Shown here: positions 35,980 through 45,151 of the stretch, in pieces
How the letters are laid out: each line of letters opens with the position of its first letter
Numbering within the stretch: the stretch's first letter is position 1
NCBI GenBank assembly: GCA_963747555.1
Contig: CAVVFZ010000005.1
Span: forward strand, 62,001 to 126,000
DNA: 64,000 nt
Source of the DNA: DUZB01 sp963747555
Lineage (GTDB): Bacteria; Desulfobacterota; DSM-4660; Desulfatiglandales; Desulfatiglandaceae
Direction: 5' to 3'
The notes under the pieces: generated by a model
The model's database searches: none
The model's input: only the letters and a program-made list of their open reading frames with translations
What the model was told of the DNA's origin: nothing
Translations under genes and position numbers: made by a program

Positions 35980-36304
35980 TATTGTTCCACCTCCTGTTGT
36001 TTACTTTGCAACTTAGCATAGCAAAATACATGCCACCCTTTTCTCAATAAATTTTCGTGAAATCAGGAACCATTTCCACTTCTTTTCGAATCGGAGCAAA
36101 TTTTTCGCCGAATTTAATATCTTTTCGGTAATTTTTTTTCGAACGGCAGGCAAATTTGCAACACCTCTGGTCATATTTAACCAAACCCTTCCAGAATCTA
36201 AAAACAACTTTACAAATGCTTCAATCACGAATATCTTTTAAACCCATGGATGATGAAAAATATTTTCCCTGTCTTCACTACCAATCGGCCGCCACGGATA
36301 GACC
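35980..36304. other. AT-rich intergenic region
   Basis: About 325 AT-rich bases between divergent genes. A 71-codon minus-strand open frame inside it has no ribosome site or protein character I trust. Promoters for both flanking genes are expected here. Confidence 0.45.
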
Positions 36305-37291
36305 ATGAAAATAATCCTGAGCATACTGTTTATCCTGATAGCGTTTTTCCTTGTATTTTATTTCTGGGGATCTTCCCCGAACCTTTCGAAGGACGAGCTC
36401 GCTGAAATAAAGGAATACGCGGAATTCCACCCTCCCGATACGGATCGCATTTTTTCAGTAGTTACTTACAATATCGGATACCTTTCCGGCATGACAAACC
36501 AGAAGCCGGTAAGACCGGGGGAAACTTTTTACAAAGATAACATGGAAAAGGTGGTCTCAGGACTCAAACAGTATAACCCGGACCTCATTGGTATTCAGGA
36601 AATTGATTTTTATTCAAACCGTTCGTACCAAGTGGACCAGGCCGAAGAGATCGCCCATAAGCTTGCCTTTCGCTATGCGGCGAAGGCCGTCAACTGGGAC
36701 AAGAAGTATGTTCCCTTCCCCTATTTTCCTCCCAGCGCCCAATACGGGAGAATGCTTTCCGGACAGGCTGTTTTGAGCCGTTTTCCTATTTTGCTACAGG
36801 AGCGCATCGTCCTTGATAAGGTGGCTGCCAATCCTTTCTGGTACAATGCCTTCTATCTGGACCGCCTTCTGCAGGTTGTGGAAATAGAAATCCACGGAAA
36901 AAAAGTTATCGTAATGAATGTACATCTAGAGGCCTTTAACAAGGAAACCAGAAAGGCCCAGACCGAATTTGTACACAAGAAATTTCAGGCATTCGCTAAA
37001 GAAAACCCTGTGTTGATGATCGGAGATTTCAACAGCCCCGCTTCCCATGGAAATGATCCCGCCCCAACAGTACGCCCGCTGCTCAACGACCCGGCTATCG
37101 GTACGGCCTGTCCTCCTTCCGATTACAACAACCCGGATGCCTTCACCTTTCCTTCGAGTCAGCCCATTGAAAAGATTGATTACATTTTCTTTAATAAGAG
37201 CAGAATCAAAGCGGTAGAATACAAGGTGTTGCGCGATTTCGGGCAGGCGTCAGATCATCTCCCCGTTTCGATGAAATTTATCCTCAAATAG
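36305..37291 (+). CDS. Endonuclease/exonuclease/phosphatase family protein, membrane anchored
   Basis: A 328-residue protein with an N-terminal hydrophobic anchor (IILSILFILIAFFLVFYFW). Catalytic motifs of the EEP fold are present: V-V-T-Y-N-I-G, DLIGIQEIDF with the metal-binding Glu, V-M-N-V-H-L-E, M-I-G-D-F-N-S and Q-A-S-D-H-L-P-V. The family includes DNase I, sphingomyelinases and inositol phosphatases. Export plus the anchor suggest action on extracytoplasmic phosphodiesters. Confidence 0.85.
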   Translation: MKIILSILFILIAFFLVFYFWGSSPNLSKDELAEIKEYAEFHPPDTDRIFSVVTYNIGYLSGMTNQKPVRPGETFYKDNMEKVVSGLKQYNPDLIGIQEIDFYSNRSYQVDQAEEIAHKLAFRYAAKAVNWDKKYVPFPYFPPSAQYGRMLSGQAVLSRFPILLQERIVLDKVAANPFWYNAFYLDRLLQVVEIEIHGKKVIVMNVHLEAFNKETRKAQTEFVHKKFQAFAKENPVLMIGDFNSPASHGNDPAPTVRPLLNDPAIGTACPPSDYNNPDAFTFPSSQPIEKIDYIFFNKSRIKAVEYKVLRDFGQASDHLPVSMKFILK

Positions 37292-37365
37292 CGAATCGTC
37301 ATGAAACACCCCATCCCCCGCCCGAGTCGAGAAATGCGTGTTCCGTTGTTTTCAAGTGAGCCCAA

Positions 37366-38448
37366 GTGAACAGAATCGCCTATTTCATATCCCCTCACGG
37401 CTTCGGACACGCTGCCCGCTCCTGCGCCGTAATGGATGCCGCACAGGTGCTGTCGCCCCGCTTGAGATTTGAGATTTTTACCACAGTTCCGCGATGGTTT
37501 TTCCAGGACTCTCTCTCCCACCCGTTTGGGTATCATCTCCTCCTCACCGACATCGGCCTTATGCAGCAAACGCCACTGCAGGCGGACCTCTCCCTGACGC
37601 TGGACCAGCTCAACAGCTTTTACCCATTCGAGGGAGACTATTTGGAAAGATTGGCCCAGGAGATCACCGCTTTAAAATGCTACCTTGTCATCTGCGACAT
37701 TGCCCCATTGGGCATAGCCCTGGCCGAAAAAGCGGGTATTCCCTCTTTATTGGTGGAAAACTTCACCTGGGACTGGGTTTATCAGGAGTATGCCGAACAA
37801 TGGCCGGATCTCAAGCGGCACAGACATTATCTCCAATCTCTCTTCCGTTCCGTGGGTTATCACATCCAGACGGAACCGGTATGCTTTGATTGGCCATCAC
37901 ATCTCTGTGTCGGACCCATTAGCCGTTCGCCGAAAACCGGAAAACAGGAAATCCGGCGCCGTCTGGGGATTCCACCCTCCGCCAGGCTGGTGGTCATCAC
38001 CATGGGCGGTATCCAGGGAAAATATGACTTCCTGAAGAAACTCAACTCCCTGAAGGGGCTCTTCTTTGTGGCGACAGGAGGGCCGGTTGAGGCATGTATA
38101 CAGGACAATGTCATCCTGCTTCCCCATCGTTCGGAGTTTTTTAACCCCGATCTTATCGCCGCCTCGGATGCCGTGGTGGGCAAGGTTGGCTACAGCACCC
38201 TGGCCGAGGTTTTCCGGGCTGGGGCGCCGTTTGGATACGTGAAACGGCCCTATTTCAGGGAATCGGATTTCTTGGAGGCGTACCTGGAAGCGCGGGGAAG
38301 CGCGGTTCCCATACCTCCCGAAGAATTCGAAAGCGGGGCATGGATTTCAAGACTCGACCAACTCCTCTCTCTTCCCATTCGCAAAAGCGACGTTACCGAT
38401 AATCCTCTAACGGTGGCGCGCTTCATTCTCGGGATCAATCAGAATTAA
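37366..38448 (+). CDS. GT-B glycosyltransferase-like protein (MurG-like fold)
   Basis: A 360-residue protein. The N-terminus has I-S-P-H-G-F-G-H-A-A-R-S, the glycine-rich loop of the acceptor domain. The C-terminal half has M-G-G-I-Q-G-K-Y and VVGKVGYSTLAEVFRAGAP, the nucleotide-sugar-binding helix. Similar proteins occur as stand-alone glycosyltransferases and as the N-terminal part of arabinokinase-like enzymes. It follows the phosphatase-family gene in the same direction after about 75 bases. Substrate unknown. Confidence 0.72.
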   Translation: MNRIAYFISPHGFGHAARSCAVMDAAQVLSPRLRFEIFTTVPRWFFQDSLSHPFGYHLLLTDIGLMQQTPLQADLSLTLDQLNSFYPFEGDYLERLAQEITALKCYLVICDIAPLGIALAEKAGIPSLLVENFTWDWVYQEYAEQWPDLKRHRHYLQSLFRSVGYHIQTEPVCFDWPSHLCVGPISRSPKTGKQEIRRRLGIPPSARLVVITMGGIQGKYDFLKKLNSLKGLFFVATGGPVEACIQDNVILLPHRSEFFNPDLIAASDAVVGKVGYSTLAEVFRAGAPFGYVKRPYFRESDFLEAYLEARGSAVPIPPEEFESGAWISRLDQLLSLPIRKSDVTDNPLTVARFILGINQN

Positions 38449-38482
38449 GTTTGGGGACAAATGGTTGGCTCGGATCTTTTCG

Positions 38483-39121
38483 TCACAAAAAATCCGTGAT
38501 ATACGGATTGGTTTCCTGTTCCTCAGCCAGGGTGGAAAAAGGGCTTTCGCCGTAATTATGTCCTGGCCAGATGGTGGTTTCCGGGGGAAGTGTAAGGAGT
38601 TTTTTGAGCGAAGCCAACAGGACCTGGAGAGACCCTCCCTTAAGATCGGTTCTGCCTACGGCCCCCACAAAGAGCGTGTCGCCCGTAAAAAGGTTGCCGC
38701 CCCCGTACAGACAGATAGAACCGGGAGAATGACCCGGGGTGTGAATCACGCGAAGCGTCTCCCGTCCGATCTCCAGGATATCTCCTTCCCGCACCAGGAT
38801 GTCGGGTTTGGGGGTCGGTTTCTTCCCAAGGGCGATACTGAACGCCTTGTTTTTGGGCCCGACCATCTGTGCTGCATCATCCTGATGAGCCACGAGTTTT
38901 GCATGAGTCCTTGCGAGGATGGCGCTGTTTCCACAGGTGTGGTCGGCGTGGGCATGGGTACTGACCACATACTTCAGGGTAAGCCCCATCTCTTTCAGTT
39001 TTTCGAGAATTTTTCCTTCGGAACCGGCAGCGTCTATTACCAGGGCCACCTTTTCCGTTTCGCATCCCACAATATAGGCAAAGACCGCCATGGGCCCCAC
39101 CTGCATCTGTTCAACCAGCAT
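38483..39121 (-). CDS. MBL-fold hydrolase (glyoxalase II-like)
   Basis: The start at 39121 (MLVEQMQVGPMAVFAYIVG) gives 212 residues. The metal site T-H-A-H-A-D-H is present, with the further ligands in IHTPGHSPGS, LFTGDTLF and WPGHNYGE. This is the small glyoxalase II-like subgroup that hydrolyses thioesters or persulfide-type substrates. A GGAGATATTTC leader precedes the ATG. It stands alone, divergent from the helicase gene. Confidence 0.88.
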   Translation of the reverse strand: MLVEQMQVGPMAVFAYIVGCETEKVALVIDAAGSEGKILEKLKEMGLTLKYVVSTHAHADHTCGNSAILARTHAKLVAHQDDAAQMVGPKNKAFSIALGKKPTPKPDILVREGDILEIGRETLRVIHTPGHSPGSICLYGGGNLFTGDTLFVGAVGRTDLKGGSLQVLLASLKKLLTLPPETTIWPGHNYGESPFSTLAEEQETNPYITDFL

Positions 39122-39392
39122 GAAATATCTCCTTATTAATAGACGATAAATCAGGAATAGGGGTACTCCAGTGTGTCCCCGGGAACCGCCCTTCCGCATA
39201 AGATTTCATCTGTTTTTTGCTTGTGGTTAGCACAGAGGCGGTTCGCAGTTCAATAACAAAACCGGCTTTGCCCGAAAAGCCGGGAATTTTTCTTCGACAT
39301 TGACACTTCCCTTCCAATTGGGTATTCATGGACCGGAACTATAGTCAAGGTGACAAACATATCCAGCACACTTTCGAACCGCAGATTTAGAC

Positions 39393-40652
39393 ATGAAATT
39401 TGAACAATATTACATAGCACAGGAAATCAAGAATAATCTGGCCCTGCTTGGTTTCAAAAGACCGACGGACATTCAGTTTAAAGCCATCCCCTCCATTATG
39501 AATGGAGAAGATGTCCTGGCGATCGCTCAGACCGGAACAGGCAAAACGGCAGCCTTTGCCATCCCTCTCATCGACAAGATTCACAAAAACAAAAGCAGTA
39601 AGAGAACGCGCGGGATTCAGTGCATCGTCATGGTGCCTACCCGCGAACTGGCATTGCAGATCGGCGGGGTCTTCAGGACTCTCGCAAGAGACACGAGGGT
39701 AAAGGCATTCTCCCTGCACGGCGGTGTGGATCAGGACCCGCAGATCAAGAGATTGCAGGACGGCATAGACATCCTGATTGCCACCCCCGGGCGCATGTTC
39801 GATCTTATCAGTCAGGGGTATGTCCGCGTCGATCATGTGGACACGCTCGTCCTTGACGAGGCCGATCATATGCTGGATCTGGGCTTTATCAACGACATCA
39901 AATTCGTAAAAACGAAACTCATCCGGAAACACCAGACCCTTTTCTTTTCCGCAACCATCAGTGACGAAATCAAAAAACTTGCCTACTCTCAGGTAAAAAG
40001 CGTTGCCATACGTATCCAGCTGTCCCCGGAAGATCCCGTATCAAAGAATGTGTCTCATTTCGTCATGTTTGTGGAAATGGAAGACAAACGCCTTTTTCTG
40101 GAAAGATTCATCAAGGATCACCCTGACGGCAAAATAATCGTGTTTGTCCGTACACGGGTTCGCGCTGAAAGAGTGGGAAAAGCCATGGAGAATCTCCATA
40201 TCGCTTCCCTCGTTATCCACGGTGAAAAGGACCAGGCCGACAGAACGGAAGTGATGAAAAAGTTTCGGGAAGGGGAATGCAATATCCTTATCGCCACAGA
40301 CCTGAGCGCCCGGGGAATCGATATTCCTGACGTGGGATATGTGATTAATTTCGACCTGCCTGAAAAACCCGAAAACTATGTACACAGGGTGGGCAGAACC
40401 GGAAGAGGCGTACGGAAAGGGATCGCAATCTCCTTTTGCAGCACGGACGAAAGGGACCTGCTTCAGGAGATACAGGAACTCCTGCATAAACCCATTGAGG
40501 TGATTCGAATCGGAAAAAAGGATTATGCCGAAACGATCCGAAAACCGAATCAAAAAGCGGACGTACTGGCACTCATTCGCGACCAGGAGCTCTGGGAAGA
40601 AAAGAAAAAGAAACGAAAGGAGGCCAAAAGACGTGGAAAGCGAAAACAGTGA
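39393..40652 (+). CDS. DEAD-box RNA helicase, RhlE-like
   Basis: A 419-residue protein with all core motifs in order: Q motif G-F-K-R-P-T-D-I-Q, motif I AIAQTGTGKTAAFA, Ia PTRELALQIG, Ib ATPGR, II L-D-E-A-D, III F-S-A-T, V ATDLSARGID and VI HRVGRTGRG. The C-terminal tail is Lys/Arg rich (KKKKRKEAKRRGKRK), giving general RNA affinity. It likely helps ribosome assembly or cold growth. Confidence 0.93.
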   Translation: MKFEQYYIAQEIKNNLALLGFKRPTDIQFKAIPSIMNGEDVLAIAQTGTGKTAAFAIPLIDKIHKNKSSKRTRGIQCIVMVPTRELALQIGGVFRTLARDTRVKAFSLHGGVDQDPQIKRLQDGIDILIATPGRMFDLISQGYVRVDHVDTLVLDEADHMLDLGFINDIKFVKTKLIRKHQTLFFSATISDEIKKLAYSQVKSVAIRIQLSPEDPVSKNVSHFVMFVEMEDKRLFLERFIKDHPDGKIIVFVRTRVRAERVGKAMENLHIASLVIHGEKDQADRTEVMKKFREGECNILIATDLSARGIDIPDVGYVINFDLPEKPENYVHRVGRTGRGVRKGIAISFCSTDERDLLQEIQELLHKPIEVIRIGKKDYAETIRKPNQKADVLALIRDQELWEEKKKKRKEAKRRGKRKQ

Positions 40653-40685
40653 TCTCCGAAGCAATCCGAAAATGCCCCGGATGGG

Positions 40686-40886
40686 TTACCCTCCAAAATC
40701 GGGATGAATGAATTCCAGCGTATCGCCCTCACGGACGCGTAGGGTTTCGTATTGTTTTGGATAAACAAAACCGCCGTTATATTCCACAACGAGGTGAACG
40801 TCCTGTTCCTCGCAAAAGTCGATTAACTCCAATATGGAGGCCCTTTCCGGAACCTCCTGTTTCATGCCATTTACTGTGATTTGCAT
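40686..40886 (-). CDS. thiS: ThiS/MoaD-family sulfur carrier protein
   Basis: A 66-residue ubiquitin-like protein. It starts MQITVNGMKQEVPERASIL and ends F-G-G, the C-terminal Gly-Gly that is adenylated and thiocarboxylated. In thiamin synthesis the thiocarboxylate donates sulfur for the thiazole. The upstream gene on the same strand encodes the matching ThiF/MoeB-like activating enzyme. Confidence 0.85.
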   Translation of the reverse strand: MQITVNGMKQEVPERASILELIDFCEEQDVHLVVEYNGGFVYPKQYETLRVREGDTLEFIHPDFGG

Positions 40887-40963
40887 AGATCAATCCACCA
40901 ATGATACGTTTTATTATTCAAGCTAACCCATTCTCAGTTCTTTCAATTGTCAACCGATGCCTG

Positions 40964-41713
40964 TCAATTTTGAACCTCGGAAACCGACCCGCATACTTCA
41001 CAGTCCGGATTCTTTTCCATCGCTACTTCGTGGAATCTCATGCGTGCGCCCTGTATGCGCAGCAACCGGCCGGAGAGGAGTCCCGACAGCCCCACAACAA
41101 TTTTCATGGTTTCAACGGCCTGAAGCGAGGCCACGAAACCGGCTACTGGTCCGATAATGCCCAACTCTTTTTTTTCGGAAGACGTGGAAAAAGGAAAAAG
41201 GCATTCTAGGCACGGTCCTTCTCCGGGAACGAAGGTGCTGACCATCCCGTTGAACCCTTCCACCCCTCCAAACACATAGGGAATTCCCCTTTTAAGGGAT
41301 GCCCGATTCAACACTTTGCGGGAGTGCAGATTGTCCAATCCATCCACAATCACCGAGGCATTGCCCACAAGATCCAGGATAGTATCTTCCCTGATCTCCT
41401 CCACAAAAGCCGTTATGGTGCATTCCGGATTCAGCCGTTGCAATTTTTCTTCGGCGGAATGGCTTTTCCATACCCCGATATCATCCGTCCAGTGGAGGAT
41501 CTGTCGATTCAGGTTGCTTTCTTCCACACGATCCCGATCCACAATCCTCAGGTTTCCGATACCCGCGGCCACGAGATAGTTCGCAATAATGGAGCCCAAC
41601 CCCCCCAGACCCCCTAAAAAAACCGTGGCAGCTCGAAGCCGCTCCTGCCCTTCAGGACCTATTTCGGGCAAGATGACCTGCCTTCTGTATCTTGCGGAAG
41701 TTTCTTGTTTCAT
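40964..41713 (-). CDS. ThiF/MoeB/HesA-family adenylyltransferase
   Basis: A 249-residue E1-like protein. The start MKQETSARYRRQVILPEIG is typical, with the ATP loop FLGGLGGLGS, IVDRDRVEESNLNRQ, and V-D-G-L-D-N-L-H-S-R-K. Metal-binding Cys pairs appear as E-C-L near 180 and as C-E-V-C near the C-terminus. It activates the C-terminus of ThiS-like carriers by adenylation. It overlaps the stop of the upstream RsbW-like gene (ATGA), so sulfur-carrier genes and the signalling genes share an operon. Confidence 0.85.
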   Translation of the reverse strand: MKQETSARYRRQVILPEIGPEGQERLRAATVFLGGLGGLGSIIANYLVAAGIGNLRIVDRDRVEESNLNRQILHWTDDIGVWKSHSAEEKLQRLNPECTITAFVEEIREDTILDLVGNASVIVDGLDNLHSRKVLNRASLKRGIPYVFGGVEGFNGMVSTFVPGEGPCLECLFPFSTSSEKKELGIIGPVAGFVASLQAVETMKIVVGLSGLLSGRLLRIQGARMRFHEVAMEKNPDCEVCGSVSEVQN

Positions 41714-42144
41714 GACCTATCCAGAGTAAAATGCTTGATCAAGCTCAGTACATTTCGCCCTTGAGAACTGCTGTATTTCACCTCATCCATTACCTGGCGC
41801 ATGATAAAAAGCCCCATACCCCCTTCAGGACAATTTTCACGATCTTCGGGGTCAAATTCAAAGTCGAGCTTTCCATCCCATTGCATTTGCCGTCCCGTAT
41901 CGCTAATGTGAAAGAAAATCCGTTCCTCATTTACGTCTACCAGCACTTCCACATCGTGCCCCTTTTCTTTTCCATAGGCGTGTTTGATGGTGTTGTTCAC
42001 CGCTTCCACAACGCACACCTCTATCTGATAGGCCTGAATCTCACTAACGGGAATCTCGAGGCATATCCTGTTTATGGAGAGACCAATCAGCAAAACGTCA
42101 GACAGGTCGCTGTCAATGACCAATTTGATCTTTCCATTTATCAT
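41710..42144 (-). CDS. RsbW/SpoIIAB-like anti-sigma-factor kinase
   Basis: A 144-residue single ATPase domain of the histidine-kinase fold: helix EVCVVEAVNNTIKHAYGKE with the N-box Asn, DTGRQM in the D-x-G loop and EGGMGLFIMRQVMDEV in the G2 loop. Such kinases phosphorylate STAS antagonists and bind sigma factors. The STAS gene lies ten bases upstream on the same strand, its probable partner. A sigma-factor target is not in the window. Confidence 0.87.
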   Translation of the reverse strand: MINGKIKLVIDSDLSDVLLIGLSINRICLEIPVSEIQAYQIEVCVVEAVNNTIKHAYGKEKGHDVEVLVDVNEERIFFHISDTGRQMQWDGKLDFEFDPEDRENCPEGGMGLFIMRQVMDEVKYSSSQGRNVLSLIKHFTLDRS

Positions 42145-42153
42145 GGTAGATTC

Positions 42154-42492
42154 TCAACACGCCAATGCCTCAACGGCTTCCTTTTCCGTGGCAAACATCT
42201 GAAAGACGCGATCCATTCTTGTCAGCTTAAACAGACTTTTGACCGTCTCCCCTGCCCCCGCAATCACCAGATCCCCTTCTTTGCCCACCATTTTCAGGCT
42301 GGAAACGATGGCGCCGAGTCCGCTACTATCCACAAAAGCGATCTGGCCGACATCAAATACGATCCATCGGTTGCCTTCGTCCACAATCCTGCCGATCTCT
42401 GTCTTGAAATCGGCGGCAACCTTCGCATCCATTCTGGTTTCAAGAGACCGAACAACCGTCACTCTCCCCAGCTTTTTTATTTCCAAACGCAT
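42154..42492 (-). CDS. STAS-domain anti-sigma-factor antagonist
   Basis: A 112-residue protein of the SpoIIAA/RsbV class. The phosphorylation motif IAFVDSSGLGAIVSSLK has two candidate Ser residues. It ends with a helix FQMFATEKEAVEAL. It is probably phosphorylated by the neighbouring kinase. It follows the SulP transporter, which has its own STAS domain. Confidence 0.9.
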   Translation of the reverse strand: MRLEIKKLGRVTVVRSLETRMDAKVAADFKTEIGRIVDEGNRWIVFDVGQIAFVDSSGLGAIVSSLKMVGKEGDLVIAGAGETVKSLFKLTRMDRVFQMFATEKEAVEALAC

Positions 42493-42552
42493 TTGTCATG
42501 CCCTCCCCTGAAAGATATCTCCTTATTCCCGCTCCATAATCTGCGAAAATGC

Positions 42553-44781
42553 TCAAACCGACTCCATGGCGGATATCTCGGCGGACAAGAGTCGCACACG
42601 CTGGGAAAGGCCCTTCCCCACAGCGTAAAGAATGCGCGTTCCCGTGGAAACATCCTCTTTCATAAGTTTTCTTAGATTTTCCATCGAAAGTACATACACA
42701 TCGCAATCCTCATCCGCCACCGCACGGGCCGAACGGACCGACCGTTCCAGCAAGGCCATCTCACCGAAATAGAGCCCCGGCCCAAGACACGTAAAGCGGA
42801 TCTCTTTTTCTAAACCGGACGATCTCAGGATACTTACACATCCCGATCCGATCAGGTACATACAATCTCCTGGTTCTCCCTCATTGAAGATGATTTCCCC
42901 TGCCTTGAAGTGCCTTTTCTGCATCACACGTTTCACCCTGTCCAGTTCCTCCGGCTTCAGATCCTTGAGGAGGGCGAAATCCGAAAAGTTCATGGGGCGA
43001 TGGGCTTCGGCGGTTTGCGGAAGATATTTCCGTATCAAACGGTTCTCCGCCGCCTCCATCGCCCTGTCGAGATCCGGAAAGATGTTTTCCACTCCTATGC
43101 TCTCTAAAACGCCCAAATCCCGCAGATACAAGCTCAGCTTTTCACGCCGGCGAGTACCGGAAAAAAGCCGCGAAAGCATGAACGTCTTTCCACTGGCTTT
43201 CACATCATCACAGATTCGCTTGATGAGCTCGGCGCCCGTAATATCAATCGTATCCACCATTTTCAGATCAAAGAGAATCACTCGAGCACTGCCCATTTCT
43301 CCTTCAACATCATTTGAAAGCTTGTCCGCGGTCCCGAAAAACAGGTTTCCGGATAGCTCGTATACCAGGATTTCGTTGCCATGCTCTCGTAACACCCGCA
43401 TTTCCATTTCGGTACGAATCCGTTTGGAATGGATTGTATCGCAACGGTACTTTTTCCGGTACACTTTCGCGCTGATCAGCTCCCTGAGAAACAGAAGGAC
43501 GGTAATCAGGAAACCGATTCCCACTGCAATCATGAGATCAAAGACAACGGTAATGACGGTCACTACTCCGACCACCAGCAAATCCATAAAGGCGGTTTTT
43601 TTTCGAATAAGGCTGAGGCTGTAGGTATCCAGCATGGAAACGGCGGTGACCATGAGCACAGCGGACAGCACGCACATGGGGATCCATCCTGCCACAGGCC
43701 CCAGTGCAACAAGAATGAAAAGGAGTAGACCGCCGTGAATCATTCCGCTAAGTCTCGTTCGACCTCCGTTGTTAATGTTTACAACGGTCCTTACCGTGGC
43801 GCCCGCGCCCGGCATACCTCCGAAAACGGCAGCCACGGCGTTCCCCACCCCTTGTCCGAAAAGTTCGCGATTCGATTGATGTTTTGTTTTGGTGCTCACA
43901 TCCGCCACGAGCGAGGTGAGAAGGGAATCAATGGAGCCCAGAAGGCCTAACGCCAACGCAGGAGCGATAAATGCGGCTGGATACTGCAGAATAGTCTTGA
44001 GGACATCCCCGATGGGAACGGAGAGATAATGCAGCGGCATCGGAAACCCAGCAGGGATGGCCCCGATAATAAAGGGATTTCCATTAAAACTGGCAAATTC
44101 CGGAAAGATAGTCTTGCCCAGAAGAAGGTAGAGACCCGTCCCCAAAATCAGTCCAATTAGGGAAGCCGGCACTTTTCGCGTGATTTTGGGCGCCACCAGA
44201 ATCACAACGATCGTAACGATCCCTATGGCTAAAATAGGAATGCTGCCTATACCTTCATGGAGCCTGATGGGTAAAAAGACTCCATCGGCGTCGAAAAAAG
44301 TTTTCAACCCCAGCATGGGGGCTATCTGGCCCAGAAAGATGATCACGGCGATGCCGTTCATGAATCCTGCAATGACCGGATAAGGGATGAACTTTATGAG
44401 CGTGCCGCAACGCAGAACCCCCATGATGATCTGGACTGCGCCACCCATCAGGACAACCACCGCGGTCAGAGTCAGAACCATGGGTAAAGGATCGGATTGC
44501 GCGTGAACCACAGGATACTTTAGCGCCGTTGCGATAAACTCGGTGATCACCACCGTCATGGGGCCGGTAGGTCCCGTAATCTGCGAAGCCGTTCCTCCGA
44601 AGAGTGCCGCAAAAATCCCGGTAAAGATAGCGCCGTACAGCCCGGCCGCCGCACCCATGGCCATGGCCTCGGGCGTACCAATGGGGGCAAACGCCGAAAC
44701 GCCGAAAGCAAGGGCCAGGGGCAGCGCAATCACCGCAGCTGATATACCTCCGGAGAGATCGCCTTTCAAGTTACTGAACAT
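42553..44781 (-). CDS. SulP-family anion transporter with STAS and cyclic-nucleotide-binding domains
   Basis: I choose the ATG at 44781 (MFSNLKGDLSGGISAAVIAL), which has an AGGAAAG box, giving 742 residues. About residues 1-430 are the multi-helix SulP core, starting with P-L-A-L-A-F-G and I-T-G-P-T-G-P. A STAS domain follows at about 445-550 (ILFDLKMVDTIDITGAELIK). The last 150 residues form a cNMP-binding domain: FNEGEPGDCMYLIGSGCVSI and F-G-E-M-A-L-L-E-R, then R-S-A-R-A-V-A. SulP proteins move bicarbonate, sulfate or dicarboxylates. Fusion with a cNMP domain points to regulation of uptake by a cyclic nucleotide. Confidence 0.92.
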   Translation of the reverse strand: MFSNLKGDLSGGISAAVIALPLALAFGVSAFAPIGTPEAMAMGAAAGLYGAIFTGIFAALFGGTASQITGPTGPMTVVITEFIATALKYPVVHAQSDPLPMVLTLTAVVVLMGGAVQIIMGVLRCGTLIKFIPYPVIAGFMNGIAVIIFLGQIAPMLGLKTFFDADGVFLPIRLHEGIGSIPILAIGIVTIVVILVAPKITRKVPASLIGLILGTGLYLLLGKTIFPEFASFNGNPFIIGAIPAGFPMPLHYLSVPIGDVLKTILQYPAAFIAPALALGLLGSIDSLLTSLVADVSTKTKHQSNRELFGQGVGNAVAAVFGGMPGAGATVRTVVNINNGGRTRLSGMIHGGLLLFILVALGPVAGWIPMCVLSAVLMVTAVSMLDTYSLSLIRKKTAFMDLLVVGVVTVITVVFDLMIAVGIGFLITVLLFLRELISAKVYRKKYRCDTIHSKRIRTEMEMRVLREHGNEILVYELSGNLFFGTADKLSNDVEGEMGSARVILFDLKMVDTIDITGAELIKRICDDVKASGKTFMLSRLFSGTRRREKLSLYLRDLGVLESIGVENIFPDLDRAMEAAENRLIRKYLPQTAEAHRPMNFSDFALLKDLKPEELDRVKRVMQKRHFKAGEIIFNEGEPGDCMYLIGSGCVSILRSSGLEKEIRFTCLGPGLYFGEMALLERSVRSARAVADEDCDVYVLSMENLRKLMKEDVSTGTRILYAVGKGLSQRVRLLSAEISAMESV

Positions 44782-45151
44782 GCTAAACTTTCCTTGTTCT
44801 TCCCATCCTGTGAGTCCGAAATCGCTGTATGCTGAAAGACCATTTTTAAATGAGGGAGTATACATTTTGCAAACCCATTAGACAACAAAGATCCGCAACT
44901 TCAGTTATGGGGATCTCTTTAATCTATATACCGTTCGCTATTCCATGCTATGTTCATGAGGCGCGTCTCAGGCTTTCGAATGCACACTTTTTATTCTTTC
45001 ATTTTTCCTTAATCTGGATTATCTTTTTTCATATACAACATGGCGTTTTTGACGGGGCAAAGGTCGCGAATGTCCTGGACCCAATTTCTGTCGGATGACC
45101 GCCATCTCGCCACGATGTTAACACTATGCATGAAAGAAAAGGAGTAAGCAT
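44782..45151. other. Intergenic region between divergent operons
   Basis: About 370 bases between the SulP operon and the acetoin operon. I looked for a sigma-54 -24/-12 element (GG-N10-GC), common for acetoin operons, and found none convincing. It is AT-rich in the middle and must contain promoters for both sides. Confidence 0.5.

Noticed and set aside
36013..36228. 71-codon minus-strand frame in the AT-rich intergenic region
   Set aside because: No ribosome site and a sequence typical of translated AT-rich DNA (Lys, Ile, Phe runs).
44782..45151. Sigma-54 promoter of the acetoin operon
   Set aside because: Expected by analogy with other acetoin operons, but no GG-N10-GC element with suitable flanks was found in the gap.
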